Counted from the first letter of the stretch, positions 1-6,213 are shown. The stretch: DNA of 6,213 bases from Betaproteobacteria bacterium (GCA_025355395.1 JANXZT010000558.1:1-6213); one strand, 5' to 3'. The notes: a model not told the origin generated them from the sequence alone. Program-made: numbers and translations.

Positions 1-150
1 CGCCAACTCGTCGCGGAACTCGAGGCCCTGTGCCTTGGCAACATTGCGCGCTTCAAGCGGCCGCGACATTACGAGTTCATCGCCGAGTTACCGAAGAACA
101 ACACCGGCAAAGTGCTGAAGGCCGTGCTGCGGGAACGATTCAAGCTCTGA
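1..150 (+). CDS. AMP-forming acyl-CoA synthetase, C-terminal fragment
   Basis: This is the 3' end of a gene that begins left of the window; frame 1 is open from base 1 to the TGA at 148-150 (49 residues). It matches the small C-terminal domain of the ANL superfamily (acyl-CoA synthetases and AMP ligases), which activate a carboxylic acid with ATP to an acyl-adenylate and then transfer it to CoA. The visible signature is IARFKRPRHYEF followed by LPKNNTGKVLK; the lysine after NNTG (fragment residue 37) is at the position of the conserved catalytic lysine of adenylate formation. The family is clear, but the substrate cannot be judged because the acid-binding domain is outside the window. Short-, medium- and long-chain or aromatic acids all remain possible. 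The gene converges on dnaE with about 100 bases between the two stop codons. Confidence 0.88.
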   Translation, partial: RQLVAELEALCLGNIARFKRPRHYEFIAELPKNNTGKVLKAVLRERFKL

Positions 151-253
151 GCATTACGAAAAGAAGTGCCGCAGGAATGACGGGAGTCTCGCAGCAGCTG
201 TCACTCATTTCGGTAATCATCAATAAAGCTCGAAAGGACAGCGCGGGTGCGAA

Positions 254-3200
254 TCAGTACATGACGCGAACGTTCTCGGGCGCGAGCCAGTCCTTCAGTT
301 GCGCAATCAGCGCATTGTCGGGGGTCACCTGCCAGGCGTCGGGAAACTCGATTTCACCGGCAATGCCGCGGGTGCAATATTCGACGACCACCGGGCACGA
401 GCCTGGCCGAAACGGTGCGAGCAGCTCATAAAGGCGCCCGGCGTCGGCGCCGCCGTTGAACGCAAGACGCAGGCCCTTGGCAAAGCGCTTGCGAACGGCT
501 GCAAGGTCATGCACTCGCTCCGCAACCACGCGCAGTCCCTGCACCTGACCATCTTCACCCGTCCGCTGCATGATCTTCGCTTCGATCACGACGAGCTCGT
601 CTTCGCGCAGGAGTGTGCGCGCGGCGTCGAAGATCTCGTTGAAGACGACGATCTCGGCGGTGCCCTGGCCATCGTCGAGCGTCACGAACGCCATCTTGCC
701 GCGACGCGAAGTCTGGATGCGAAGCGCGGTCACGATGCCGGCGAGAAGCACCGGCTCCTTTTTCGGCTGCAGGTTGGCAAGCGGTTGTCGCACGAGTGGC
801 GCAAGTTCGGTTGCAAAGCTCGCGAAGGGGTGCCCCGAAAGATAGAAGCCCAGTGCCGCCTTTTCATGCACCAGCCGCTCGCCTTCGCTCCATTCCCGCG
901 TCGTATTGAGCGTCAGCGTCGTCGCATGCTGTTCCTCGCCAAAGAGAGAAACCTGGGCAGCGGAGGCTTCGACGCGTTCCGCTTCGCCCAGTGCCACCGC
1001 CACCGATGCAAACAGCGTTGCGCGCCGGGCGTCGATCGCGTCGAAGGCTCCGGCACGAATCAGTGCCTCGAGCACGCGCCGGTTCACAAGGCGTTTGTCC
1101 ACCCGGCGGCAGAAGTCGAAGAGGTCCTTGAACGGAGCCTCCTGGGAACGTGCCGCGACGATCGAATGGATGGCTGCTTCGCCCGTGCCTTTCACCCCGC
1201 CCAGCCCGTAGCGGATCCGCTGCTTGTCCACCGGCTCGAAGCGGTAGGTTGAGGCGTTGACGTCAGGCGGCAGTATGGCGATTCCCTGCGCGACAGTGTC
1301 GTCATACAGGAGCCGCACCTTGTCGGTGTCGTCCATGACCAGCGACAGGTTGGCCGCCATGAACGCCGCGGGGTGATGGGCCTTGAAATACGCGGTCTGG
1401 TAGGCAATCAATGCGTAGGCTGCGGCGTGCGACTTGTTGAAGCCGTAGCCCGCGAACTTTTCCATGTGGTCGAAAAGTTGCGAAGCCTTGGCGGCCGATA
1501 CGCCGTTCTTCTGTGCGCCGGTGACGAAGATCTCGCGCTGCTGCGCCATCTCTTCGGCCTTCTTCTTGCCCATTGCCCGCCGCAAGAGATCGGCGGCACC
1601 GAGGGTATAGCCTCCGATCACCTGCGCAATCTGCATCACCTGCTCCTGGTACACCATGACGCCGTAGGTGGGCCCCAGGATCGGCTCCAGGCGGGGATCG
1701 CCGTACTCGAAGGAGCCGCGGCCGGATTTGCGTGCGATGTAATCCGGAATAAGCTCCATCGGTCCCGGGCGGTACAGCGCGACCAGCGCGATCACATCCT
1801 CGAAGCGCGTCGGCGGCGCCTGTTTCAGGAGATCGCGCATGCCGCGCGATTCGAACTGGAACACGGCGGCGGTATTGCCTGTCTTCAGGATGTCGTAGGC
1901 GCGCTTATCGTCGAGCGGCAGCGTATCGAGTGACAGCGCGTTCGCGGGATCCAGGCGCCGGACGTAGCGCAGGGTCCAGTCGAGAATGGTGAGGGTGGTA
2001 AGCCCGAGGAAATCGAACTTGACCAGACCCACTGCCTCCACGTCGTCCTTGTCGAACTGCGATACCAGGCCTTCGGAGCCCGCCTGGGTGTACAACGGGC
2101 AGAAATCGGTGAGCTTGCCCGGTGCGATCAACACACCGCCGGCATGCATGCCGACGTTGCGGGTGAGCCCTTCCAGCGCTTCGGCGAGTACCAGCAACTC
2201 GCGAACTTCCTCTTCGTTCTGCTCGCGCTCGGCCAGGAGCGGCTCCATCTGGCGCGCCTGCTTCAATGTCACGAGCTTGCCGGGTGTGAAGGGAATCAGC
2301 TTCGCGATGCCATCGCAAAACGAATAGGGAAGATCGAGCACCCGGCCCACGTCGCGAACCGCGGCTTTCGCGGCCATGGTGCCGAAGGTGGCGATCTGTG
2401 AGACTGAATCGGCGCCGTAGCGCTTCTTGACGTAATCGATGACCCGATCTCGCCCGTTCTGGCAAAAGTCGATGTCGAAGTCCGGCATCGATACGCGCTC
2501 GGGATTGAGGAAGCGCTCGAACAGCAACATGTAGCGCAACGGGTCGAGATCGGTGATGCCCAGCGCGTAGGCCACCAGCGAGCCCGCGCCGGACCCGCGT
2601 CCGGGCCCCACCGGCACCCCGTTGTGCTTCGCCCAATTGATGAAGTCGGCGACGATCAGGAAGTAACCGGCAAATCCCATCTGCACAATGGTGCCGGCCT
2701 CGAAGGCGAGCCGCGCTTCATACTCCGGTCGTTTCTTCTCCCGCAATCCCGGGTCCGGATAGAGCGCCGAGAGCCGCCCTTCCAGCCCTGCCGCAGCCTC
2801 GCGCCGCAAATGCTCGTCGATGCCAACGCCCGGTGGCGTCGGGAAGTCGGGCAGATAATTCCGGCCCAACGGGATGACGAGGTTGCAGCGCTTGGCGATG
2901 GCTATCGTGTTGGCGAGCGCTTCCGGAAGATCCGCAAACGCGTTCGCCATTTCGGCTTGTGACTTGAAATACTGTTCTGCGGTGAAGCGCCGGGTGCGGC
3001 GCGGGTCGGACAAAGCGGTGCCCTCGGCAATGCACACCCGCGCCTCGTGCGCACGAAACTCGTCGCGGCGCAGGAACTGGACCGGATGCGTGGCCACCAC
3101 CGGCAGGCTCGTGTCATTGGCAAGGCGCACCGTTGCAGCCACCAGGGCATCGTCATCGGCGTGCCCGGCCCGCTGCAACTCCAGATAGAAGCGGTTGGGA

Positions 3201-3685
3201 AAAAGTGACGCCCACTCGGTGGCGGCGCGCGCCGCCCCAGGCGCATTGCCCTGCAGCAGCGCCTGTCCGATATCTCCGTCGCGCCCGCCGGAGAGCGCGA
3301 TCAGGCCGCCGGTCCCTTCCGCCAGCCATTCGCGTCGCATTTCTGCCCGTCCGCGATGCTGGTTGGTGCGATACGCCCTCGTCAGCCAATCGGTGAGGCG
3401 AAGGTAACCGGCCCGCGATTGGGCGAGCAACAGCGCGCGTGAGGTGTGATCGCGGTCCGTCTCATGCGTGATCCAGGCATCGACACCGAAGATCGGCTTC
3501 ACGCCGCTTGCTCTCGCCGCCTTGTAGAACTTGACCAGGCCAAACGCGTTGGCAAGATCGGTGAGTGCCAGCGCTGGCATCGCATCGGCCGTGGCCGCGG
3601 CCACCGCGTCATCGATGCGCACAATGCCATCCGCAATGGCGAATTCGCTGTGCATCCGCAGATGGACAAAAACCGGGGCGGTCAT
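254..3685 (-). CDS. dnaE: DNA polymerase III alpha subunit (replicative polymerase)
   Basis: Catalytic subunit of the chromosomal replicase, 1143 aa from the chosen ATG (E. coli 1160). Residues about 3-210 are the PHP domain. The palm follows with GPGRGSGAGS (360-369) and PDFDIDF carrying D404 and D406. The third catalytic aspartate is D558 in VKFDFLG, so all three E. coli active-site acids (D401, D403, D555) are present. Fingers motifs YQEQVMQIAQ (679-688) and GYGFNKSH (746-753) are intact. A helix-hairpin-helix-like segment (about 865-882), a beta-clamp-binding pentapeptide QVSLF (911-915), an OB-fold (about 978-1055) and the C-terminal tau-binding region complete the usual order. ATG at 3685 is chosen because MTAPVFVHLRMHSEF aligns with the E. 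coli N-terminus; an in-frame TTG two codons earlier (3691) is less likely. No clear Shine-Dalgarno precedes either. The gene is complete with no frameshift. The PHP metal site looks degenerate, so proofreading presumably comes from a separate DnaQ. Confidence 0.98.
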   Translation of the reverse strand: MTAPVFVHLRMHSEFAIADGIVRIDDAVAAATADAMPALALTDLANAFGLVKFYKAARASGVKPIFGVDAWITHETDRDHTSRALLLAQSRAGYLRLTDWLTRAYRTNQHRGRAEMRREWLAEGTGGLIALSGGRDGDIGQALLQGNAPGAARAATEWASLFPNRFYLELQRAGHADDDALVAATVRLANDTSLPVVATHPVQFLRRDEFRAHEARVCIAEGTALSDPRRTRRFTAEQYFKSQAEMANAFADLPEALANTIAIAKRCNLVIPLGRNYLPDFPTPPGVGIDEHLRREAAAGLEGRLSALYPDPGLREKKRPEYEARLAFEAGTIVQMGFAGYFLIVADFINWAKHNGVPVGPGRGSGAGSLVAYALGITDLDPLRYMLLFERFLNPERVSMPDFDIDFCQNGRDRVIDYVKKRYGADSVSQIATFGTMAAKAAVRDVGRVLDLPYSFCDGIAKLIPFTPGKLVTLKQARQMEPLLAEREQNEEEVRELLVLAEALEGLTRNVGMHAGGVLIAPGKLTDFCPLYTQAGSEGLVSQFDKDDVEAVGLVKFDFLGLTTLTILDWTLRYVRRLDPANALSLDTLPLDDKRAYDILKTGNTAAVFQFESRGMRDLLKQAPPTRFEDVIALVALYRPGPMELIPDYIARKSGRGSFEYGDPRLEPILGPTYGVMVYQEQVMQIAQVIGGYTLGAADLLRRAMGKKKAEEMAQQREIFVTGAQKNGVSAAKASQLFDHMEKFAGYGFNKSHAAAYALIAYQTAYFKAHHPAAFMAANLSLVMDDTDKVRLLYDDTVAQGIAILPPDVNASTYRFEPVDKQRIRYGLGGVKGTGEAAIHSIVAARSQEAPFKDLFDFCRRVDKRLVNRRVLEALIRAGAFDAIDARRATLFASVAVALGEAERVEASAAQVSLFGEEQHATTLTLNTTREWSEGERLVHEKAALGFYLSGHPFASFATELAPLVRQPLANLQPKKEPVLLAGIVTALRIQTSRRGKMAFVTLDDGQGTAEIVVFNEIFDAARTLLREDELVVIEAKIMQRTGEDGQVQGLRVVAERVHDLAAVRKRFAKGLRLAFNGGADAGRLYELLAPFRPGSCPVVVEYCTRGIAGEIEFPDAWQVTPDNALIAQLKDWLAPENVRVMY

Positions 3686-3743
3686 CGGCAATGGGCGACC
3701 CGCGCGGATTGCGCTGCGGGCGAAAAGGCCAGGACGTGAGGAA

Positions 3744-3756
3744 TGTTAGAATTTTA
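3744..3756. promoter_or_regulatory. Candidate divergent promoter island between dnaE and the lipoprotein gene
   Basis: This AT-rich patch stands out in GC-rich surroundings. On the + strand TGTTAGAAT (3744-3752) has an extended -10 form, TGn followed by TAGAAT (5 of 6 matches to TATAAT). On the - strand TAAAAT (3756-3751) is also 5 of 6. I found no convincing -35 hexamer 16-18 bases upstream in either direction. If the + promoter is real, transcription begins near 3759, which argues against translation from the ATG at 3743. The - strand box would give dnaE a leader of roughly 60 bases. This is inferred from motif and position only. Confidence 0.42.
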
Positions 3757-3817
3757 CTCCGTCCCCTGGACTCATCCGGCGGATTCCATCAGCCATTCCA
3801 TGTCGATGCCCACCTTC

Positions 3818-4150
3818 ATGCGCCCGTTGGTGCATCGCTCCGCGCAGCAACGCGCGTGGTGCAATAGCGCCTTGCAATTGCCAGGCGTGCTCATGCTGTG
3901 CATCGCGGCCGGTTGCGCCACGATTCCACCGGCGGCACCGCCGACAGCCTCACCGTTGCCACGTACCGCCGAGCCACCCCCGCCGAAGATCAATCTCTCA
4001 GGGTTTCCTCTCGCCTACCGGCAAGGCTATGCCGACGGATGCGCGAGCGCCACGGGGACGGAGCGCAAGGATGGCGAGCGCTTCGGCAAGGACGGCAACT
4101 ACAGCATGGGTTGGCAGGATGGTGTAGCGTTGTGCCGGAAGAAACGCTGA
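3818..4150 (+). CDS. Small proline-rich lipoprotein with duplicated YxxG[YW]xDG motif, function unknown
   Basis: Predicted 110-aa envelope lipoprotein. A basic N-terminus (R2, H6, R7, R12) leads into a hydrophobic stretch LQLPGVLMLCIAAG and a lipobox ending AAG-C, placing the lipidated cysteine at residue 33. A proline/alanine-rich linker follows (about 36-57), then a compact C-terminal region. There, YRQGYADGCA (67-76) and YSMGWQDGVALC (95-106) look like two copies of one motif, each with one cysteine (C75, C106) that might pair. I do not recognise a named family, although small proteins of this pattern seem familiar from betaproteobacteria. The start is uncertain: in-frame ATGs also lie at 3743, 3800 and 3806. 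The one at 3743 has an AGGA eight bases upstream but would overlap the candidate promoter and give an overlong N-region. No strong Shine-Dalgarno precedes 3818. It is first in a three-gene + strand run, 25 bases before the hydrolase. Confidence 0.72.
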   Translation: MRPLVHRSAQQRAWCNSALQLPGVLMLCIAAGCATIPPAAPPTASPLPRTAEPPPPKINLSGFPLAYRQGYADGCASATGTERKDGERFGKDGNYSMGWQDGVALCRKKR

Positions 4151-4175
4151 TCGGGGTGGTCGTGGGCGCCACGCG

Positions 4176-5084
4176 ATGCCGTCGCGCATGACCCCTTACG
4201 TCGCCCATCGCGTGGCGTTGCGCGGCTTGCCGCACCGCGTCCTGACATGGGGCCGGCCCGACTCGCCGAAGCTCTTCCTGCTGCATGGCTGGATGGACGT
4301 GGCGGCGTCGTTCCAGTTCCTGGTCGATGCGTTGCGCGGCACGTGGTGCGTGGTGGCGCCCGACCTGCGCGGCTTTGGTCAATCAGCGTGGCAGCCGCAG
4401 GGCTACTGGTTTGCCGATTACATCGCCGATCTCGAGGCGCTGCTCGATCACTACGCGCCTGCCGGGCCGGTGTTCCTGGCCGGACACAGCCTGGGCGGCA
4501 ACATTGCGCTGCATTACGCCGGCGTCCGCCCGGCGCGAATCGCCAAGCTTGTTTCCCTCGATGGCTTCGGCATCCCGGCTGAAGAGTCCGCACTCGCTCC
4601 GGCGAAATTCGCCAAGTGGCTCGACGCGCTGCGCGAGCCTGTTGCGTTCAAGCCCTACGCCAATCTGGAAGCAGTGGCCGGCCGGCTGCAGAAGAACAAT
4701 CCGCGGCTCTCCGCTGACAAGGCGGCATTCCTGGCTCGGGAATGGGCCGAAGTGCTGCCCGATGGCCGCGCGCAATTACGCTCGGATCCGCGCCACAAGC
4801 TGCCCTTTCCGAGCGTGTATCACATGGACGAGGTTTACGCGGTGTGGCGTGCGATAACCGCCCCAACGTTATTTATTGCCGCGGAGCAGTCATCGATCCC
4901 TGCATGGCTTGGCGATCATCCCGAGGGTGAAGGTGCGACCGCCTCGCTCGCGGGAGTGCGGCGGCGGCTTTCGCACATCGCGCGCGGGCAGCTGGCGACG
5001 ATTCCCGATGCGGGGCACATGCTGCATCACGACCAGCCTGAAGCGGTTGCACGCGTGCTCGAATCGTTCCTTGGGTCACGTTGA
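4176..5084 (+). CDS. Alpha/beta-fold hydrolase
   Basis: Predicted cytoplasmic serine hydrolase of the alpha/beta-fold superfamily, 302 aa, without a signal peptide. The oxyanion-hole motif is HGWMD (37-41), PDLRGFGQS (62-70) follows strand 4, and the nucleophile elbow GHSLGG (103-108) places the catalytic serine at S105. PDAGHMLHHDQPE (277-289) supplies the catalytic histidine at H281. The usual acid site after strand 7 reads IAAEQSSIPAW (234-244), with no aspartate, so D129 in SLDGFG after strand 6 is a candidate for the third triad member. The segment from about 133 to 225 is a helical cap. The substrate cannot be deduced; esterase, lactonase or epoxide-hydrolase-like activity are all possible. 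The start may instead be the ATG at 4188 (298 aa), since neither has a strong ribosome-binding site. The gene probably shares a transcript with the lipoprotein and transporter genes. Confidence 0.9.
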   Translation: MPSRMTPYVAHRVALRGLPHRVLTWGRPDSPKLFLLHGWMDVAASFQFLVDALRGTWCVVAPDLRGFGQSAWQPQGYWFADYIADLEALLDHYAPAGPVFLAGHSLGGNIALHYAGVRPARIAKLVSLDGFGIPAEESALAPAKFAKWLDALREPVAFKPYANLEAVAGRLQKNNPRLSADKAAFLAREWAEVLPDGRAQLRSDPRHKLPFPSVYHMDEVYAVWRAITAPTLFIAAEQSSIPAWLGDHPEGEGATASLAGVRRRLSHIARGQLATIPDAGHMLHHDQPEAVARVLESFLGSR

Positions 5085-5086
5085 GC

Positions 5087-5093
5087 GAGGTGA
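5087..5093 (+). promoter_or_regulatory. Ribosome-binding site that supports a GTG start for the transporter
   Basis: GAGGTGA matches the anti-Shine-Dalgarno complement and lies five bases before the GTG at 5099. It begins three bases after the hydrolase stop (5082-5084). It favours GTG 5099 over the TTG at 5081, which has no purine-rich sequence ahead of it, and suggests that ribosomes finishing the hydrolase could reinitiate here. Confidence 0.55.
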
Positions 5094-5098
5094 CCGAA

Positions 5099-6016
5099 GT
5101 GCGGGCGCGGCGCGCCGCCTACGCCGCCCTTGCGCTGCTCACGCTCATCTGGGGAAGCAACTGGATTGTTTCCAAGATCGCATTGCGCGCGACCGATCCG
5201 CTCGTCTTCAACGTGCAACGGACGTGGATGGCAGTCGTCATCCTGTTTGCGGCGCTGGCCTGGCAACGCGGGCCGCTGTGGCCGCGAGATTGGCGCGCGA
5301 TTGTGGTCACCGGATTCTTCCAGACCACCATCAACTTCGGCGCCACCACCATGGCACTGGCCGGTGGCGGTGCCGGACGAACCTCGGTGCTGGTGTTCAC
5401 GATGCCATTCTGGACATTGCTGCTTGCATGGCCGGTGCTGCACGAACGCGTGCGGGGCATGCAATGGGTTGCCGTTGGATGTGCCCTTGCAGGCCTTATG
5501 CTGGTTGTCGAGCCTTGGCGCTGGCAGGGTGAGCTCGGTCCCAAGCTATGGGCGGTGCTTTCCGGCTTCGGTTGGGCGGCGGGAACCGTTGCAACCAAGT
5601 ATTTCCAGCGCCGTCGCGGCTTCGAGCCCCTTAATTTCATTGCCTGGCAAATGCTGGCGGGAGTGCTGCCGTTGACGGTGCTGCCGCTGGTGTTGCCGGT
5701 GCCGGCAACGCAATGGTCGGCGATGCAGGTCGGGCTGCTGGTGTACGTGGGCGCCGTCTCCACCGCCGCCGGCTTTCTCCTGTGGCTTGCGGTGCTGAAG
5801 CATCTGCCAGCCGGTACCGCGTCGCTCAACATGTTCGCGGTTCCGGTGATTGCGCTCATCGCTTCGATGCTCGTGTTCGGCGAAGCGCTGTCACGCCATG
5901 AGTGGCTGGGCATCGGCGCCATCGGGCTGGGCCTTGCCATCATCACGCTTCGCGCCTGGCGGGCCGTACGGCAGAGTGGCCCATCGCAGGAGCTCGCACC
6001 GCTCGAAGGGGGCTAA
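5099..6016 (+). CDS. EamA/DMT-superfamily transporter
   Basis: Inner-membrane permease of the drug/metabolite transporter superfamily, 305 aa from GTG 5099 (311 aa from TTG 5081, which overlaps the hydrolase stop as TTGA). Hydrophobicity fits ten membrane helices in two EamA repeats. The first repeat opens with LTLIWGSNWIVSK (about 15-27), typical of the family's first helix, and closes with a helix near 123-137. The second runs from about 151 to 284 and includes the signature helix pair around GAVSTAAGFLLWLAVLKHLP, then PVIALIASMLVFGEALS with the conserved Pro and Glu. Relatives export amino acids, amines, nucleosides or other small metabolites by proton or metabolite antiport; the substrate is not readable here. 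The C-terminal tail (about 286-305) is cytosolic and polar. The TAA stop is the last three bases of a CTAA that directly abuts an IS5-like end, so the insertion, if real, left the protein length unchanged or set it exactly at this stop. Confidence 0.92.
   Translation: MRARRAAYAALALLTLIWGSNWIVSKIALRATDPLVFNVQRTWMAVVILFAALAWQRGPLWPRDWRAIVVTGFFQTTINFGATTMALAGGGAGRTSVLVFTMPFWTLLLAWPVLHERVRGMQWVAVGCALAGLMLVVEPWRWQGELGPKLWAVLSGFGWAAGTVATKYFQRRRGFEPLNFIAWQMLAGVLPLTVLPLVLPVPATQWSAMQVGLLVYVGAVSTAAGFLLWLAVLKHLPAGTASLNMFAVPVIALIASMLVFGEALSRHEWLGIGAIGLGLAIITLRAWRAVRQSGPSQELAPLEGG
6013..6016 (+). other. CTAA, candidate IS5-type target-site duplication
   Basis: The four bases before the IS5-like end are CTAA. 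IS5 inserts at YTAR, usually CTAA, and duplicates it. Here CTAA also supplies the TAA stop of the transporter gene. Only one flank is visible, so the duplication itself is not shown. Confidence 0.5.
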
Positions 6017-6054
6017 GGAACCTCTGAACAAGTCCCGCACGATTGCGCTGCAGG

Positions 6055-6157
6055 GCCAAATGCGGATGAATGCCTCATATGCCAACAGCGGCGCGACGAA
6101 GGTCGTAGTCCATACTGCGATGCCGAGGAGCGCGGCGACGCAGGCGCCGCATTTGGC
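6055..6157. repeat. 11-bp perfect inverted repeat with 81-base spacer
   Basis: GCCAAATGCGG (6055-6065) is the exact reverse complement of CCGCATTTGGC (6147-6157). Similarity continues outward with gaps: the left arm's GCTGC and GTCCCG correspond to GCAGC and CGGGAC on the right (to about 6178). It forms an imperfect large palindrome inside the IS5-like region. Confidence 0.7.
6132..6150. repeat. GC hairpin, 6-bp stem
   Basis: GCGGCG (6132-6137) pairs with CGCCGC (6145-6150) around a seven-base loop. It shares bases with the right arm of the larger inverted repeat, so the two foldings are mutually exclusive. No T-run follows, so it does not look like a terminator. Confidence 0.45.
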
Positions 6158-6161
6158 AGCA

Positions 6162-6187
6162 GCCCGAAGGGACGGGACGTTTCGGGC
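6162..6187. repeat. Hairpin with 7-bp perfect stem
   Basis: GCCCGAA (6162-6168) pairs with TTCGGGC (6181-6187) across a 12-base loop. With one mismatch and one bulge the stem extends outward (left from about 6156, right to about 6194). A short CTTTGT follows at about 6194-6199, too weak a T-tract to call a terminator, though a role as a transcription stop for the + strand genes is possible. Confidence 0.4.
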
Positions 6188-6213
6188 GGCTTGCTTTGTC
6201 GCGACGCTCGCGA

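Larger units (their letters stand above)
6017..6213. mobile_element. End of an IS5-group insertion sequence or related non-autonomous element (partial)
   Basis: Bases 6017-6036 (GGAACCTCTGAACAAGTCCC) match the terminal repeat of E. coli IS5 as I recall it (GGAAGGTGCGAACAAGTCCC) at 16 of 20 positions, including the outer GGAA and the run GAACAAGTCCC. They directly follow CTAA, the preferred IS5 target. The following 177 bases encode no recognisable DDE transposase in any frame. They contain several inverted repeats (6055-6065 with 6147-6157; 6132-6150; 6162-6187). This fits the non-coding side of an IS5-like element whose transposase lies past 6213, or a MITE-like derivative. The opposite terminus is not in the window. 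Which end this is, and its orientation, remain undecided. Confidence 0.55.

Noticed and set aside
151..253. Possible bidirectional terminator between the convergent synthetase and dnaE genes
   Set aside because: A terminator is expected here, but I found no stable GC stem followed by a T-run on either strand; only weak pairings such as TGAC with GTCA around 178-202.
299..1252. 317-codon open frame on the + strand antisense to dnaE
   Set aside because: It lies wholly opposite dnaE. Its product is rich in Arg, His and Cys without any domain and follows from the high-GC codon pattern of dnaE.
1905..2636. 243-codon - strand frame inside dnaE, and the 1373-1933 + strand frame
   Set aside because: Both overlap the conserved polymerase core in other frames and have low-complexity Arg/Ala/Gly composition. 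They are shadows of dnaE.
3686..3691. TTG start of dnaE at 3691
   Set aside because: The ATG at 3685 aligns exactly with the start of E. coli DnaE, and TTG adds only two residues with no better ribosome-binding site.
5119..5946. 275-codon - strand frame opposite the EamA transporter
   Set aside because: The + strand frame has clear transporter motifs; the antisense product is rich in Ser, Pro and Thr with no recognisable motif.
6060..6213. Frame open from ATG 6060 to the window edge on the + strand, and open frames on the - strand through the same stretch
   Set aside because: More than one frame is open on both strands, none resembles a transposase or other known protein, and no ribosome-binding site is evident before 6060. 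The region is better explained as the structured end of an IS5-like element, but a gene running past the edge cannot be excluded.
1..6213. tRNA, rRNA, riboswitch, CRISPR or phage attachment sites
   Set aside because: No cloverleaf, conserved rRNA segment, spaced direct repeats or integrase-type context was seen by reading both strands.

Overview
The window reads as a piece of a GC-rich proteobacterial chromosome, most likely betaproteobacterial. The best evidence is the replicative polymerase gene dnaE. Its product follows the Escherichia coli alpha subunit closely along its length. It carries the degenerate, probably inactive PHP domain of proteobacterial alpha subunits, and its 'ATHPVQF' variant is one I associate with betaproteobacteria. 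No species call is possible from sequence alone.

Layout. Positions 1-150 (+) hold the last 49 codons of an AMP-forming acyl-CoA synthetase, including its catalytic lysine motif. It converges on dnaE (254-3685, -), a complete and intact gene for the DNA polymerase III alpha subunit. A short AT-rich island at about 3744-3756, in the divergent gap, carries -10-like sequences on both strands. To its right three genes run on the + strand: a small proline-rich lipoprotein with a duplicated YxxG[YW]xDG motif (about 3818-4150), an alpha/beta hydrolase (4176-5084) and an EamA/DMT-type ten-helix transporter (about 5099-6016). The lipoprotein and hydrolase are 25 bases apart. The hydrolase stop lies next to the transporter's ribosome-binding site, so the three are probably co-transcribed and the last two translationally coupled.

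From 6017 to the window edge the sequence changes character. It begins with a 20-base end closely resembling the terminal inverted repeat of IS5, directly abutting CTAA, the known IS5 target. The TAA of that target is the transporter's stop codon. The rest (to 6213) shows nested inverted repeats and no recognisable transposase, so it is either the non-coding end of an IS5-group element continuing past the window or a short non-autonomous derivative.

Functionally, dnaE is housekeeping and unrelated to its neighbours. The lipoprotein-hydrolase-transporter cluster has no recognisable pathway. I see no defence system, CRISPR array, RNA gene or other new system. The items most worth a second look are the IS5-like junction at the stop codon and the repeated-motif lipoprotein.
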